A DNA stretch of 64,000 nt from positions 2,046,001 to 2,110,000 of the forward strand of contig NZ_QCYK01000001.1 of the NCBI RefSeq assembly GCF_003071345.1, in the 5' to 3' direction. This document shows, in pieces, positions 1 through 8,674 of this stretch. Within the stretch, counting starts at the first letter, position 1; every line of letters starts with the position of its first letter. This stretch comes from Chitinophaga parva. Its GTDB lineage: Bacteria > Bacteroidota > Bacteroidia > Chitinophagales > Chitinophagaceae. A program made the position numbers and the translations under genes. Below the pieces are notes generated by a model. It was not told the DNA's origin and searched no databases. It was given only the letters and a program-made list of their open reading frames with translations.

Positions 1-1
1 C

Positions 2-490
2 CGTATCAAAGCGGCAGACAGCCTGGCCTCCGCACAACAGGATGCTATGTGGAGCTGGTTTGGCAAGTTCAATTCCAACGTGAAACTGCCAAAGAACTTT
101 ACCGTGCAGATCTCCGCGGACTACCAGTCCAAGACTAACCTGCCTATTAATAACAACCAGCAGCAGTTTGGTCCGCCCAGCGGCGCCCAGAGCGCTTCCC
201 AGGGTTATATCCGCTCCTTCTGGGGTATGGATGCAGCCGTGAAGAAAAGCTTCCTGAAAAACAACGCCGCCACGGTAACCCTGAGCTTCAGCGACATTTT
301 CCGCACCCGGTTGAACAGCCAGTTCTCCAGCAGCCAATATTTTGTACAGAACTACGCAAGGCTCAACAACCCGCAGATGATCAAACTGAATTTCACTTAC
401 CGCTTTGGTAAGATCGATACCGCCATCTTCAAACGCAAGAACCTGAAGATGCAGGGTGAAGGTATGCAAGGTGCCGGTGGAATGCAGTAG
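2..490 (+). CDS. Outer-membrane beta-barrel protein, C-terminal fragment
   Basis: The gene enters from the left edge in frame and only its last 162 residues are present. The tail is rich in alternating aromatic and polar strands and ends in a barrel-type stretch (MIKLNFTYRFGKIDTAIFKR) followed by a short Gly/Met-rich tail. This is typical of the C-terminal barrel of Bacteroidota TonB-dependent-receptor-like proteins of the OMP_b-brl_3 type. Such proteins sit in the outer membrane; those with plug domains import substrates with TonB. The plug and any carboxypeptidase-like N-terminus lie outside the window, so substrate and exact subfamily cannot be stated. It ends 100 bases before the next gene, which has its own signal peptide. 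Confidence 0.75.
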   Translation, partial: RIKAADSLASAQQDAMWSWFGKFNSNVKLPKNFTVQISADYQSKTNLPINNNQQQFGPPSGAQSASQGYIRSFWGMDAAVKKSFLKNNAATVTLSFSDIFRTRLNSQFSSSQYFVQNYARLNNPQMIKLNFTYRFGKIDTAIFKRKNLKMQGEGMQGAGGMQ

Positions 491-590
491 CCACTCATCC
501 CAAAACATACCATTTTCTTACCCGAAACCGATAGATTTACCCTTTCGATCATCTCAAACTCAGGTCAACTAAAATCTTGTTAAACCGCTT

Positions 591-3500
591 ATGAAGAGAG
601 CCTTCTTACTGCTGGCAGGCCTGGCCCTCGGGGCCGGGGCTTTTGCACAGGACAATGCCCTGTGGCTACGCCACCCCGCTATCTCACCCGATGGGCAGAC
701 CATCGCATTCGGATTTAAAGGCGACATCTACCTGGTGCCCGCTGCCGGCGGTACCGCCGTTCCCCTGACCGTGCATCCCGCCATGGACATGACACCCATA
801 TGGAGCCACGACGGGAAAAGCATCGCCTTTGCCAGCGACCGTTTTGGCAACTTCGATGTATTTGTAATGCCGGTGAGTGGCGGCACCCCCAAACGCCTCA
901 CGTATAACAGTGCGGCGGATTATCCCTACGACTTTACGCCGGATAATAAGGCGGTGCTGTTTGGCAGCGCCCGTACGGCGCCGGCGGAGAGCATCCGCTT
1001 TAACTATCGTGTGTTTAATAGCCTGTACACGGTACCCGTAACCGGTGGCAGCCCTGTACTGGTAAGCGCAGCGGGTGCAGAACAAGCGCACTACAATGCC
1101 AGCGGCTCCCAGATCATTTTCCAGGATCGCAAAGGCTATGAAGACCCGTTCCGCAAACACCACACCTCTGCAGTGACCCGCGATATCTGGATCTACGACG
1201 TGGCTAAGAAATCTTATAACCAGGTATCCAGCTATGAAGGGGAGGACCGCGACCCGGTATTCGCCGGCAAGGACGCCGCTTACTATCTCAGTGAGCGCAA
1301 TGGCATTTCCCAGAACCTGTATAAAGTATCACTGGCAGATACCACCAGAATTGAGCAGCTTACCCGCTTTGACAAGCATCCCGTGCGCGACCTTTCCATT
1401 GCCGGCAACGGTACCCTGTGCTTCACGTATAACGGTGAAATATATACGCTGAATCCCGGTGCCCAGCCTAAAAAGCTGGCGGTGCAGGTACGCAATGATG
1501 GCGGCGATATGGTGGAACGTAACATGCCGGTGAGCGGCAATGTGACAGAATTTGAACTGAGCCCCAACGGGAAGGAAATTGCCTTCGTATCCCGCGGGGA
1601 AGTGTTTGTCACCAACGTGGAAGGTTCCCTGACCAAACGCATTACCAATACCCCCCAGCAGGAGCGCATGGTAGCCTGGAGCCCCGATGGCAAATCATTG
1701 GTGTACGCCGCAGAGCGAAAACATAACTGGGACATCTACCGCGCTAAAATTGCGCGCGCGGACGAGCCTTATTTTTATGCCGCTACCGTGATCAACGAAG
1801 AACCGCTGATCGCTACCAGCGCGGAGGAATACCAGCCCCAGTTCTCCCCGGATGGCAAAGAGGTGGCTTACGTGGAAGACCGCAACATACTGCGCGTGTA
1901 CAACCTGGCCAGCAAGCAATCTCGTACCCTGCTGCCCAAAGGCCACAACCACTCTTACTCCGATGGCGATTGGGATTTTACCTGGAGCCCCGACGGCAAA
2001 TGGCTGCTGGTGGATGACGAGCAGGGTTATTTTGGCAGCAGCAATGCCGCACTGGTGGCCGCTGATGGAAAAACCGCCATCCGTTATCCCATTAACAGCG
2101 GCTTTGGCGAAGGCAATCCCAAATGGAGCCAGGACGGCAAAGTAATGACCTGGCTGAGCGCCCGTGAAGGCCGCAAATCACTGGCCACGCAAGGTAGCCG
2201 CGAAGTGGATGTATACGGCGCCTTCTTTGACCAGGAAGCATATGACCGCTTTAACCTGAGCAAGGATGAATTTAACCTGCTCATGGAAAAAGAAGAACAG
2301 GCCAAGAAATCCGGCAAGGCAGATTCCCTGGATAAAGTGAAAGCAGATACCGCTGCCAAGAAACCCTTTAAACTGGACCTGGAGCGCCTGGACGACCGCC
2401 AGGCACGCTTTACCATCAATAGCGCCAGCATCAGTGATTACGTGTTGAATAAGGATGCCAGCAAGGTATTCTACATGGCCGCTTTTGAAAAAGGGTACGA
2501 CCTGTGGGTAACAGAGCCCCGCACCAAGGAAACCAAGATCCTGGCAAAGCTAGGCGGTACCGGCACCAGCCTGGCCCTCAGCAAGGACGGCAAGTTTATT
2601 TACGCCAGCAACCACGGCTCACTGGTGAAGGTGGATGCTGAATCCGGCAAGATCACGCCCATCGCTGTCAGTGCAGAACTGGCGCTGAATGCCGCTGAAG
2701 AACGCGCCTATATCTTTGAGCATGCATGGCGCCAGGTGAAAGAGAAATTCTACGACCCCACCATCCATGGTATTGATTGGGAAATGTACCGTGATAACTA
2801 CGCACGTTTCCTGCCTTATATCAACAACAACTATGACTTCCAGGAACTGCTCAGCGAATTGCTGGGTGAGTTGAATGGCTCCCACACGGGTGGCCGTTAT
2901 TCACCGGTGCGCCCCGAAGGCGATGCCACGGCCAGCCTGGGCCTGTTCTTTGAAGAAAATGGGGCCGCAAAAGGCCTGGTGATCACCGATGTAATGGATG
3001 GTGGCCCGTTCGACAAAGCCGGCAGCAAGGTGAAGAAAGGCGTAGTGATAGAACAGGTAGACGGACAGTCTGTAGCCGATGCACCAGATTGGGCCCAGTT
3101 GCTGAACCGCAAGGCGGGTAAGAACACCCTGGTAGCGCTCTACGATCCTGCTAATGGCAACCGCTGGGTAGAAACCGTGAAACCCATCACCGGTGGACAG
3201 GAAAGTGAACTGCTGTACAAACGCTGGATCAACCGCCAGCGCGCGATTGTAGACAAGCTGAGTGGTGGCAAGGTGGGTTATGTGCACGTACGTGCCATGA
3301 ACGATGCCAGCTTCCGCGATGTATTTGATGAAGTGATGGGCCGCAACCGCGACAAACAGGCGCTCATTGTAGACACCCGCTTCAATGGTGGTGGATGGCT
3401 GCATGATGACCTCAACACCTTCCTGAGTGGTAAAAAATACCTGGTGTTTGCACCCCAGGGTGAAAAGCTGAAAGGTGGTGAGCCGATGAACCGCTGGCAA

Positions 3501-3833
3501 CAACCCAGTTGTGTGCTGATCAGCCAGGGTAACTACAGCGATGCCTTCATCTTCCCCTACATTTATAAACAGAATGGCCTTGGCAAACTGATAGGCATGC
3601 CTGTAGCCGGTACCGGTACCGCTGTGTGGTGGGAAACCCAGATAGATCCCACGCTGGTTTTCGGCATACCCATGGTGGCCACTATTGGTAAGGAAGGCCG
3701 CCCTACGGAAAACCTGCAGGTGGAGCCGGATATCCGGGTGCCCCTGAAGTATGAAGACTTCCTGGAAGGCAAGGATGCCCAGCTGGAAGCCGCCGTAGCG
3801 GAAATGATGAAAGAAATTGGAGCTTCCAAATAG
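591..3833 (+). CDS. Tricorn-type S41 family peptidase with beta-propeller and PDZ domains
   Basis: A 1080-residue secreted protease. Residues 1-20 are a signal peptide ending AFAQ. Residues about 25-520 hold repeated WD40/TolB-like propeller blades with SPDGK motifs (for example WSHDGKSIAF, WSPDGKSLVY), followed by a second propeller segment to about 690. A PDZ-like region lies near 780-850 and the S41 protease core at the C-terminus. Expected tricorn catalytic elements are present: Ser764-His765 in GSHTGG and the nucleophile Ser983-Asp984 in GNYSDA, with a later Glu in PTENLQVEPD. Archaeal tricorn degrades oligopeptides. Bacterial homologues are thought to process peptides, here probably in the periplasm because of the signal peptide. 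It is transcribed alone and followed by a hairpin shared with the convergent MBL gene. Confidence 0.9.
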   Translation: MKRAFLLLAGLALGAGAFAQDNALWLRHPAISPDGQTIAFGFKGDIYLVPAAGGTAVPLTVHPAMDMTPIWSHDGKSIAFASDRFGNFDVFVMPVSGGTPKRLTYNSAADYPYDFTPDNKAVLFGSARTAPAESIRFNYRVFNSLYTVPVTGGSPVLVSAAGAEQAHYNASGSQIIFQDRKGYEDPFRKHHTSAVTRDIWIYDVAKKSYNQVSSYEGEDRDPVFAGKDAAYYLSERNGISQNLYKVSLADTTRIEQLTRFDKHPVRDLSIAGNGTLCFTYNGEIYTLNPGAQPKKLAVQVRNDGGDMVERNMPVSGNVTEFELSPNGKEIAFVSRGEVFVTNVEGSLTKRITNTPQQERMVAWSPDGKSLVYAAERKHNWDIYRAKIARADEPYFYAATVINEEPLIATSAEEYQPQFSPDGKEVAYVEDRNILRVYNLASKQSRTLLPKGHNHSYSDGDWDFTWSPDGKWLLVDDEQGYFGSSNAALVAADGKTAIRYPINSGFGEGNPKWSQDGKVMTWLSAREGRKSLATQGSREVDVYGAFFDQEAYDRFNLSKDEFNLLMEKEEQAKKSGKADSLDKVKADTAAKKPFKLDLERLDDRQARFTINSASISDYVLNKDASKVFYMAAFEKGYDLWVTEPRTKETKILAKLGGTGTSLALSKDGKFIYASNHGSLVKVDAESGKITPIAVSAELALNAAEERAYIFEHAWRQVKEKFYDPTIHGIDWEMYRDNYARFLPYINNNYDFQELLSELLGELNGSHTGGRYSPVRPEGDATASLGLFFEENGAAKGLVITDVMDGGPFDKAGSKVKKGVVIEQVDGQSVADAPDWAQLLNRKAGKNTLVALYDPANGNRWVETVKPITGGQESELLYKRWINRQRAIVDKLSGGKVGYVHVRAMNDASFRDVFDEVMGRNRDKQALIVDTRFNGGGWLHDDLNTFLSGKKYLVFAPQGEKLKGGEPMNRWQQPSCVLISQGNYSDAFIFPYIYKQNGLGKLIGMPVAGTGTAVWWETQIDPTLVFGIPMVATIGKEGRPTENLQVEPDIRVPLKYEDFLEGKDAQLEAAVAEMMKEIGASK

Positions 3834-3858
3834 CGTTGGCGTCTTCGGGCTAAAATTC

Positions 3859-3890
3859 AAGCGCCTCCCACACGGGGGGCGCTTTTGCTT
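3859..3890. terminator. Bidirectional intrinsic terminator
   Basis: Ten-base-pair stem (3859-3868 with 3875-3884, one G-T wobble) with a six-base loop, then a T-rich run. It lies between the convergent peptidase and MBL genes. Confidence 0.75.
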
Positions 3891-4646
3891 TTAGAGCAGG
3901 ATCTCTTCCCCGTCTTCCGGTACCAGCACCTGTTCCAGCAGGTCCTGCTCCGCCAGGAATTCGCGCAGCAGCTCCCGGGTAAGGAAGCAATGGTTTACCG
4001 TGTCCATGTGCACCGCTATCACGTGTGCACGGGGCACGGCCTGCGTTACAGCCACAATGTCGGCAGTGGTCATCGTGATGGGATCACCCTCCAGGAACTG
4101 CGCCGCACCAGCGTTGACGACCACGTAATCCGGCTGGAAGATCTGCAGCACATCGGCTACTTCGGGGCACCAGATGGTATCGCCCGCTACGTACACCCGC
4201 ATGTCTGGTGCCTGGAATACCACACCGCTCACGGGGCCCATGCGCTGGCCCACTTCACCAGTGCCGTGCCTGCCGCCGGTGCGGTGCAATGCTACATCGC
4301 CAAAAGTGTAGCCTTGCAGGTCGTGCACATTCGTAAACCCCTGTGCCTGGAGGGTGGCCATGCTTTCCGGCTGGGTAAGCAGCAGCTTGTCTTTGGGCAC
4401 CATTGCGGCAGCAGCGGCATCCCAGTGATCAATATGCAGGTGGGTAACGATGATGGCGGTGGCATCCTGTACCAGGTGCTGTAGTGGTGCGTCGTCAATG
4501 GGGAGGGGCGTCATGGGGATGGGGACCGGGTTGGCAGTGCGCTGGATGGGCGGGTAGGTGGCAGTGGTGGCCAGGAATGGGTCTATCAGGAATTTCAGGC
4601 CGTGCATATCCAGGCGTAGCGTGGCGTGCCTAATTAATTGTAACAT
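3891..4646 (-). CDS. MBL-fold metal-dependent hydrolase
   Basis: A 251-residue cytoplasmic protein with no signal peptide. The metal-binding motif is THLHIDHWD (His69, His71, Asp73, His74), and a later His (residues RTGGRHGTGEVG) and Asp in VAGDTIWCPE fit the remaining metallo-beta-lactamase ligands. The overall form resembles UlaG/UPF0173-type hydrolases that act on phosphodiesters or lactones, but the substrate cannot be told from sequence. It is a single gene, convergent with the tricorn peptidase and separated from the upstream minus-strand DUF6515 gene by a strong terminator, so it probably has its own promoter. No clear TAnnTTTG element was seen upstream. Confidence 0.85.
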   Translation of the reverse strand: MLQLIRHATLRLDMHGLKFLIDPFLATTATYPPIQRTANPVPIPMTPLPIDDAPLQHLVQDATAIIVTHLHIDHWDAAAAAMVPKDKLLLTQPESMATLQAQGFTNVHDLQGYTFGDVALHRTGGRHGTGEVGQRMGPVSGVVFQAPDMRVYVAGDTIWCPEVADVLQIFQPDYVVVNAGAAQFLEGDPITMTTADIVAVTQAVPRAHVIAVHMDTVNHCFLTRELLREFLAEQDLLEQVLVPEDGEEILL

Positions 4647-4756
4647 GAAGAAGTGTCGGCTTTTAATGTGTCAGTAAGGGCTTTAAAGATATTAAACGCC
4701 GGCTATTTTTATAGTGCATTAACAATTGCGTATGCACAGCGGCTGTTAGTGCGGCC

Positions 4757-4790
4757 AAAAAAAACGCCGCGCAAATATTTTGCGCGGCGT
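4757..4790 (-). terminator. Intrinsic terminator of the DUF6515 gene
   Basis: On the minus strand a 12-base-pair GC-rich stem (4764-4775 with 4779-4790, loop TAT on the plus strand) is followed by eight U residues. Confidence 0.9.
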
Positions 4791-4817
4791 GCTGCTTTAC
4801 CATCTTCACATTCATCC

Positions 4818-5807
4818 TTAGTTAGCAGACTGTTTACCTACAATTTGGTATTCTACCCCGTTGCCCTGGTTGATCTGCTGGTAGTACATACCGTCCGGTG
4901 AGAGGAACAGGGTTTGCCCGTTGATGGTCACCTCGCGGCAGCCTTCCGGCAGTTCGGGTGTGGTAGGCGTTACGTTCTGGTCATACTGGCCCTGGGCGTC
5001 CTGTGACTGAACAGCAGGCTGGTTGTCTGCCGGCTCCAGGTGGCCGTTCTTCCCGGCTATCACGTAGCCCTGGTTGCCATTGGCATCTGTGCTGGGGTAG
5101 TAGAACGTACCGTTAAAGAAATAATACATCGTGCCGTTCACGTCGATCTGTTCCGCGCGGCTGGGCAGGCTGGGTACAAAGGAACCTACCGGCGCATCCA
5201 CTACTTCATAAACGTTGTTATAGTTGCGGTAGTAAATACCGTCATAGTAGTAGTAAGGACCAAAGCCGGTGTAGATCGTAAAGAAGCCTACCGGCAACAC
5301 GGTAAGATGAAAACCGATGGAAGGACCCCACCAGCGGAAGGGATGATAGAACGGGTGATAGATATACGGGCGGGGATAAAAGAACGGCCGGTAGCCGTGG
5401 TAATATCCAACAAAATGACCGCCTCCATGGTAGTAGCCGCCACCACCATAAAATCCACGGGGACGGTTATAAGCAAAGGAACGGGCCGGGGGCGCAAAGC
5501 TGGTCCGCGGGTTGTAAGTAGGCCTTGAAGGTGCCACGTAATCGTGGGGAGCCTGGCGCATGCCGGGATTACTGAAAGCAGGGCGGGAGGATGCGGAAGG
5601 TGCTACGCGCGCACCGCCACCACCGCCAAAGCTACGACCGCCGCCACTGAAACCGCCACCACCAAAACTGCGGCCGCCACCGCCGCCACCAAAACTACGG
5701 CCGCCGCCACCACCGCCACGGTTACCACCGCCACGCTGTGCATCGGCACCGGTAAAGGCCAGTGAAAGCACTAATATGCTGCTGAGAATTATATTTAACT
5801 TTTTCAT
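4818..5807 (-). CDS. DUF6515 family secreted Gly-rich protein
   Basis: A 329-residue protein. The chosen start (MKKLNIIL) gives a clean signal peptide ending GADAQ; an in-frame ATG eight codons upstream would spoil it. After cleavage comes a low-complexity block of RSFGGGG repeats (roughly residues 20-65), a Pro/Arg/Ser linker and a Tyr/Gly/His-rich stretch (YYHGGGHFVGYYHGYRPFFY). The C-terminal half has short beta repeats (YYYYDGIYYR, GTMYYFFNGTFYYP, GMYYQQ) characteristic of DUF6515. Function is unknown; such proteins are exported and possibly surface-associated. It is a single gene with a terminator downstream. A weak promoter-like TAACCTTG lies upstream at 5902-5909 on the minus strand. 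The Gly-rich block creates a long Pro-rich open frame on the other strand, which is not a gene. Confidence 0.85.
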   Translation of the reverse strand: MKKLNIILSSILVLSLAFTGADAQRGGGNRGGGGGGRSFGGGGGGRSFGGGGFSGGGRSFGGGGGARVAPSASSRPAFSNPGMRQAPHDYVAPSRPTYNPRTSFAPPARSFAYNRPRGFYGGGGYYHGGGHFVGYYHGYRPFFYPRPYIYHPFYHPFRWWGPSIGFHLTVLPVGFFTIYTGFGPYYYYDGIYYRNYNNVYEVVDAPVGSFVPSLPSRAEQIDVNGTMYYFFNGTFYYPSTDANGNQGYVIAGKNGHLEPADNQPAVQSQDAQGQYDQNVTPTTPELPEGCREVTINGQTLFLSPDGMYYQQINQGNGVEYQIVGKQSAN

Positions 5808-6136
5808 GTTACAGAATTTTAAACGGTACACGTTGAAGCAGGAGGTGACCCGGTTGCCGGGCGGCTCACGATTATTAGACCTGTGATGGAAAAGGAAGTT
5901 ACAAGGTTAAACGCTTTTTAATATTTATTTAGCATTTACAGTGGCGTTTTTAATTCCTTTTTAAGTTATGGCGGATGCATAGCGTGGAGTTGTATGTTAA
6001 CCCCTGAATGCAAAATCATTGCCGGTTTTGCTAAAAAGATCCTCACCGGGATGCGGCCTGCGTAAACCATTTGTAATCAAGGTCCCCGGCGATTGTTATT
6101 TACTGTTAAGCCGTATAAATATCACGTTTGTGTGAG
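5808..6136. other. Intergenic region between DUF6515 and proA genes
   Basis: AT-rich in its first half. Apart from the weak minus-strand element at 5902-5909 I see no gene or clear structure. Confidence 0.5.
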
Positions 6137-6168
6137 CAAAAAAATGCAGTCCCCGGGGAGACTGCATC
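6137..6168 (-). terminator. Intrinsic terminator of proBA
   Basis: An eight-base-pair stem (6144-6151 with 6160-6167), extended by an inner CCC/GGG, is followed on the minus strand by seven U residues just beyond the proA stop. Confidence 0.85.
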
Positions 6169-6197
6169 CTTCAGAATTATGTGATATAAAAAACAGC

Positions 6198-7445
6198 TTA
6201 ATTTCTTACCTGCCCGTTGCCATAAACGAACCATTTTTCAGTGACCAGTTTTTCCAGGGCAAAGGGGCCGCGTGCGTGCAGCTTCTGCGTGGAAATACCG
6301 ATCTCCGCGCCCAGGCCAAACACGCCCCCGTCTGTAAACCGCGTAGAGGCGTTCACGTATACCGCGGCAGCATCCACTTCGTTCAGGAAACGCTCACTGG
6401 CACCGGCATCTTTGGAGAGGATGGCTTCAGAGTGTTTGGAAGAATGTTTACGGATATGGGCCAACGCTTCTTCCAGCCCGCTCACCACTTTCACGGAGCA
6501 TTTAAAGTCCAGGAATTCCCGGCCAAAATCTTCCGGCGTAGCGGCCTGCAAATATGGGTAACCCAGTGATTGCAGGATGGGCAACGAAGTGGCATCTGCA
6601 AAGATCTCCACGTTGTACGCCGCCAGCCGGGGAGCCAGCAGGGGCAGGAAAGCCGGTGCCACGGCGGCATCCACCAGCACCGTGTCCAGTGCGTTGCACA
6701 CAGAAGGGCGTGATACTTTAGCGTTGGTTACCACGGCGGCAGCCTGCCCCAGGTCCGCCGTTTTCTCCACGTACGTATGGCATACGCCGGCGCCGGTTTC
6801 AATCACCGGTACCTTGGCGTGCGTGCGCACAAAATCAATGAGCTGCTGGCTGCCGCGCGGGATGATGATATCGATATACCCCGTTGCTTCCAGCATTTCC
6901 TGCACCAGTTCCCGGTCTACAGGCATCAGTTGCACCGCGTTAGGGTCTATGCCTTGTGCCTTCAGCGCCTCCTGTAAAATATGTACCAGGATAGTGTTGG
7001 TATAAAACGCATCGGAGCCCCCGCGCAGGATGCACACATTGCCGGAGCGCAGGCAAAGCGCGGCCACATCGATGGTCACATTGGGCCGTGATTCATAGAT
7101 CACGCCTACTACGCCCAGGGGAGCAGTTTTCTTCTGCACCAGCAGGCCGTTATCCAGGCGCTTTTCAGACAGCAGCTGGTGGGCCGGGTCGGGCAGTTTA
7201 CTGATGTCAACCAGGCTGGCTGCCAGTGCATCTATGCGGGCAGTATTGAGTAGCAGCCGGTCCTTTTTTGGGTCCGTGTCCGGCATGCGGTCCAGGTCTT
7301 TCTGGTTTTCCGCGGCAATAGTTTCACTTTGCTGCACCAGCATGGCGGCTACCTGGCGTAGTACCTGCTGCTTCTGCGCATCGGCCAGCGTGCGCAATGA
7401 AATGGCCGCCTGCTGTGCGTTTTCAAGTATGGAGAGGAGTTGCAT
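6198..7445 (-). CDS. proA: Glutamate-5-semialdehyde dehydrogenase (gamma-glutamyl phosphate reductase)
   Basis: A 415-residue cytoplasmic enzyme that reduces L-glutamyl-5-phosphate with NADPH in the second step of proline synthesis. It belongs to the aldehyde dehydrogenase superfamily. Visible motifs include KTAPLGVVGVIYESRPNVT, CILRGGSDA, the catalytic-cysteine region SRPSVCNALDT and the C-terminal FTDGGVFGLGAEIGISTQKL. The start MQLLSILENAQQ fits the family; an upstream in-frame Met would add 12 residues reaching into proB. Only 10 bases separate it from the proB stop, so the two form a proBA operon and the kinase can pass its labile product on directly. Length is normal for the family. Confidence 0.96.
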   Translation of the reverse strand: MQLLSILENAQQAAISLRTLADAQKQQVLRQVAAMLVQQSETIAAENQKDLDRMPDTDPKKDRLLLNTARIDALAASLVDISKLPDPAHQLLSEKRLDNGLLVQKKTAPLGVVGVIYESRPNVTIDVAALCLRSGNVCILRGGSDAFYTNTILVHILQEALKAQGIDPNAVQLMPVDRELVQEMLEATGYIDIIIPRGSQQLIDFVRTHAKVPVIETGAGVCHTYVEKTADLGQAAAVVTNAKVSRPSVCNALDTVLVDAAVAPAFLPLLAPRLAAYNVEIFADATSLPILQSLGYPYLQAATPEDFGREFLDFKCSVKVVSGLEEALAHIRKHSSKHSEAILSKDAGASERFLNEVDAAAVYVNASTRFTDGGVFGLGAEIGISTQKLHARGPFALEKLVTEKWFVYGNGQVRN

Positions 7446-7455
7446 AATAACAATT

Positions 7456-8487
7456 TTATAAAAGCACAATGTCATCCGCATGCGCCACCTCCACCTGCTG
7501 CAGGTTGCCCAGGTGCAGGGCGCGGGAGGCTACTTTGGCGCGGGCTACGGCCACCACTTTCTTATCGGCATCCACAATTTCAAATACTTCACCGCAGTCA
7601 AACGGCTCCAGTACGGCGCGTATGCCCACGGCCAGGAGGCTGTGGCGTTTATGCAGGGCCGTTGCAGCGCCTTCGTCCACCTGCACGCGGCCGGTTACCA
7701 GGCTGCCGCTGGCCAGCCATTTCTGGCGGGCACTCATGGTGCAGTCCTGGGACAGGCAGCGGGTGCCGGCCTTGCCTTCCAGCGCGTTGAGGATGCCGTC
7801 TGGCGTATTGATGCCAAAGATCACCACCTCGATGCCCATGCGGGTGGCCAGGCGGGCAAAGGTGAGCTTAGACACCATGCCACCCAGTCCCATGGCCGAT
7901 TTGCGGGTGTCGGCCAGCCCCAGGGCGGCTTCGTCTATCACGTTGATCTGCGGTACAATTTTACCTTCCTTATCCAGCACGCCGGCCACGGAGGTGCTGA
8001 AGAGCAGTTTTTCGGCACCAAAGCCCACTGCAATGAGGGTGGCCAGTTCGTCGTTGTCGGAGAATTTCAGTTCCGTATCGCTTACCACGTCGTTTTCATT
8101 GGCAATGGGAATAAGTCCGTTTGCCCACAATTCTTCGTATGTTTTTTTTAGCTGCAGGAACTGCGGCCGGTTGGAAAAGTGCGTACGCTCGCAAAGGCTT
8201 TGGGCAATGGCGATGCCGAATGGCGCAAAGAGCGCTGCATATTGCTGCAGCAGGATAGGGTTACCGATGGCGGCAGCGGCTTTCCGCTCACTGATAGTGC
8301 CAGTGTAAGATTTCAGGTGCTGCTTTCCGGCAGCTACCGCCCCGGAAGACACCAGGACAATATTATACCGGGGTTGCAGCAAGGCGGCCTGGCGGGCTAT
8401 TTCCGCGATCATGGCCGTGTTGAGCGCCCCGTTAGCCCCTGTAATAGAGGCGGTTCCAAATTTTATGACGAGTATAGGCTTGTTCAT
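7456..8487 (-). CDS. proB: Glutamate 5-kinase with PUA domain
   Basis: A 343-residue kinase that phosphorylates glutamate, the first and usually feedback-controlled step of proline synthesis. The N-terminal amino-acid kinase domain begins KPILVIKFGTASITG and contains VSSGAVAAGK and FSDNDELATLIAVGF. The last 75 or so residues form an RNA-binding-type PUA domain (DCGEVFEIVDADKKVVAVAR). The start was chosen at MNKPILVIKFG because the 38-codon upstream extension is Cys/His-rich and unlike the family. It is the first gene of a two-gene operon with proA. No good promoter consensus was found upstream. There is no proC nearby. Confidence 0.96.
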   Translation of the reverse strand: MNKPILVIKFGTASITGANGALNTAMIAEIARQAALLQPRYNIVLVSSGAVAAGKQHLKSYTGTISERKAAAAIGNPILLQQYAALFAPFGIAIAQSLCERTHFSNRPQFLQLKKTYEELWANGLIPIANENDVVSDTELKFSDNDELATLIAVGFGAEKLLFSTSVAGVLDKEGKIVPQINVIDEAALGLADTRKSAMGLGGMVSKLTFARLATRMGIEVVIFGINTPDGILNALEGKAGTRCLSQDCTMSARQKWLASGSLVTGRVQVDEGAATALHKRHSLLAVGIRAVLEPFDCGEVFEIVDADKKVVAVARAKVASRALHLGNLQQVEVAHADDIVLL

Positions 8488-8674
8488 GGGCGTACAAAAT
8501 ATTGAAAAGCAGGGATAATTGCAATTGGTATGGCAACAATGGCCCCCGTTCCGTTGTTTTGGATTAACAGTAATTAACATATCCGGAGCGGCCTGCGGCA
8601 TGGTTTATGTAAAATTTTTACCACCATTCTACCGCGTGCCGTAGCACATAGATCCCCCTTTCACGCACTTATTT

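Noticed and set aside
5560..5886. Pro-rich open frame opposite the DUF6515 gene
   Set aside because: It mirrors the Gly-rich repeats of the gene on the other strand; Pro runs in the antisense frame are expected.
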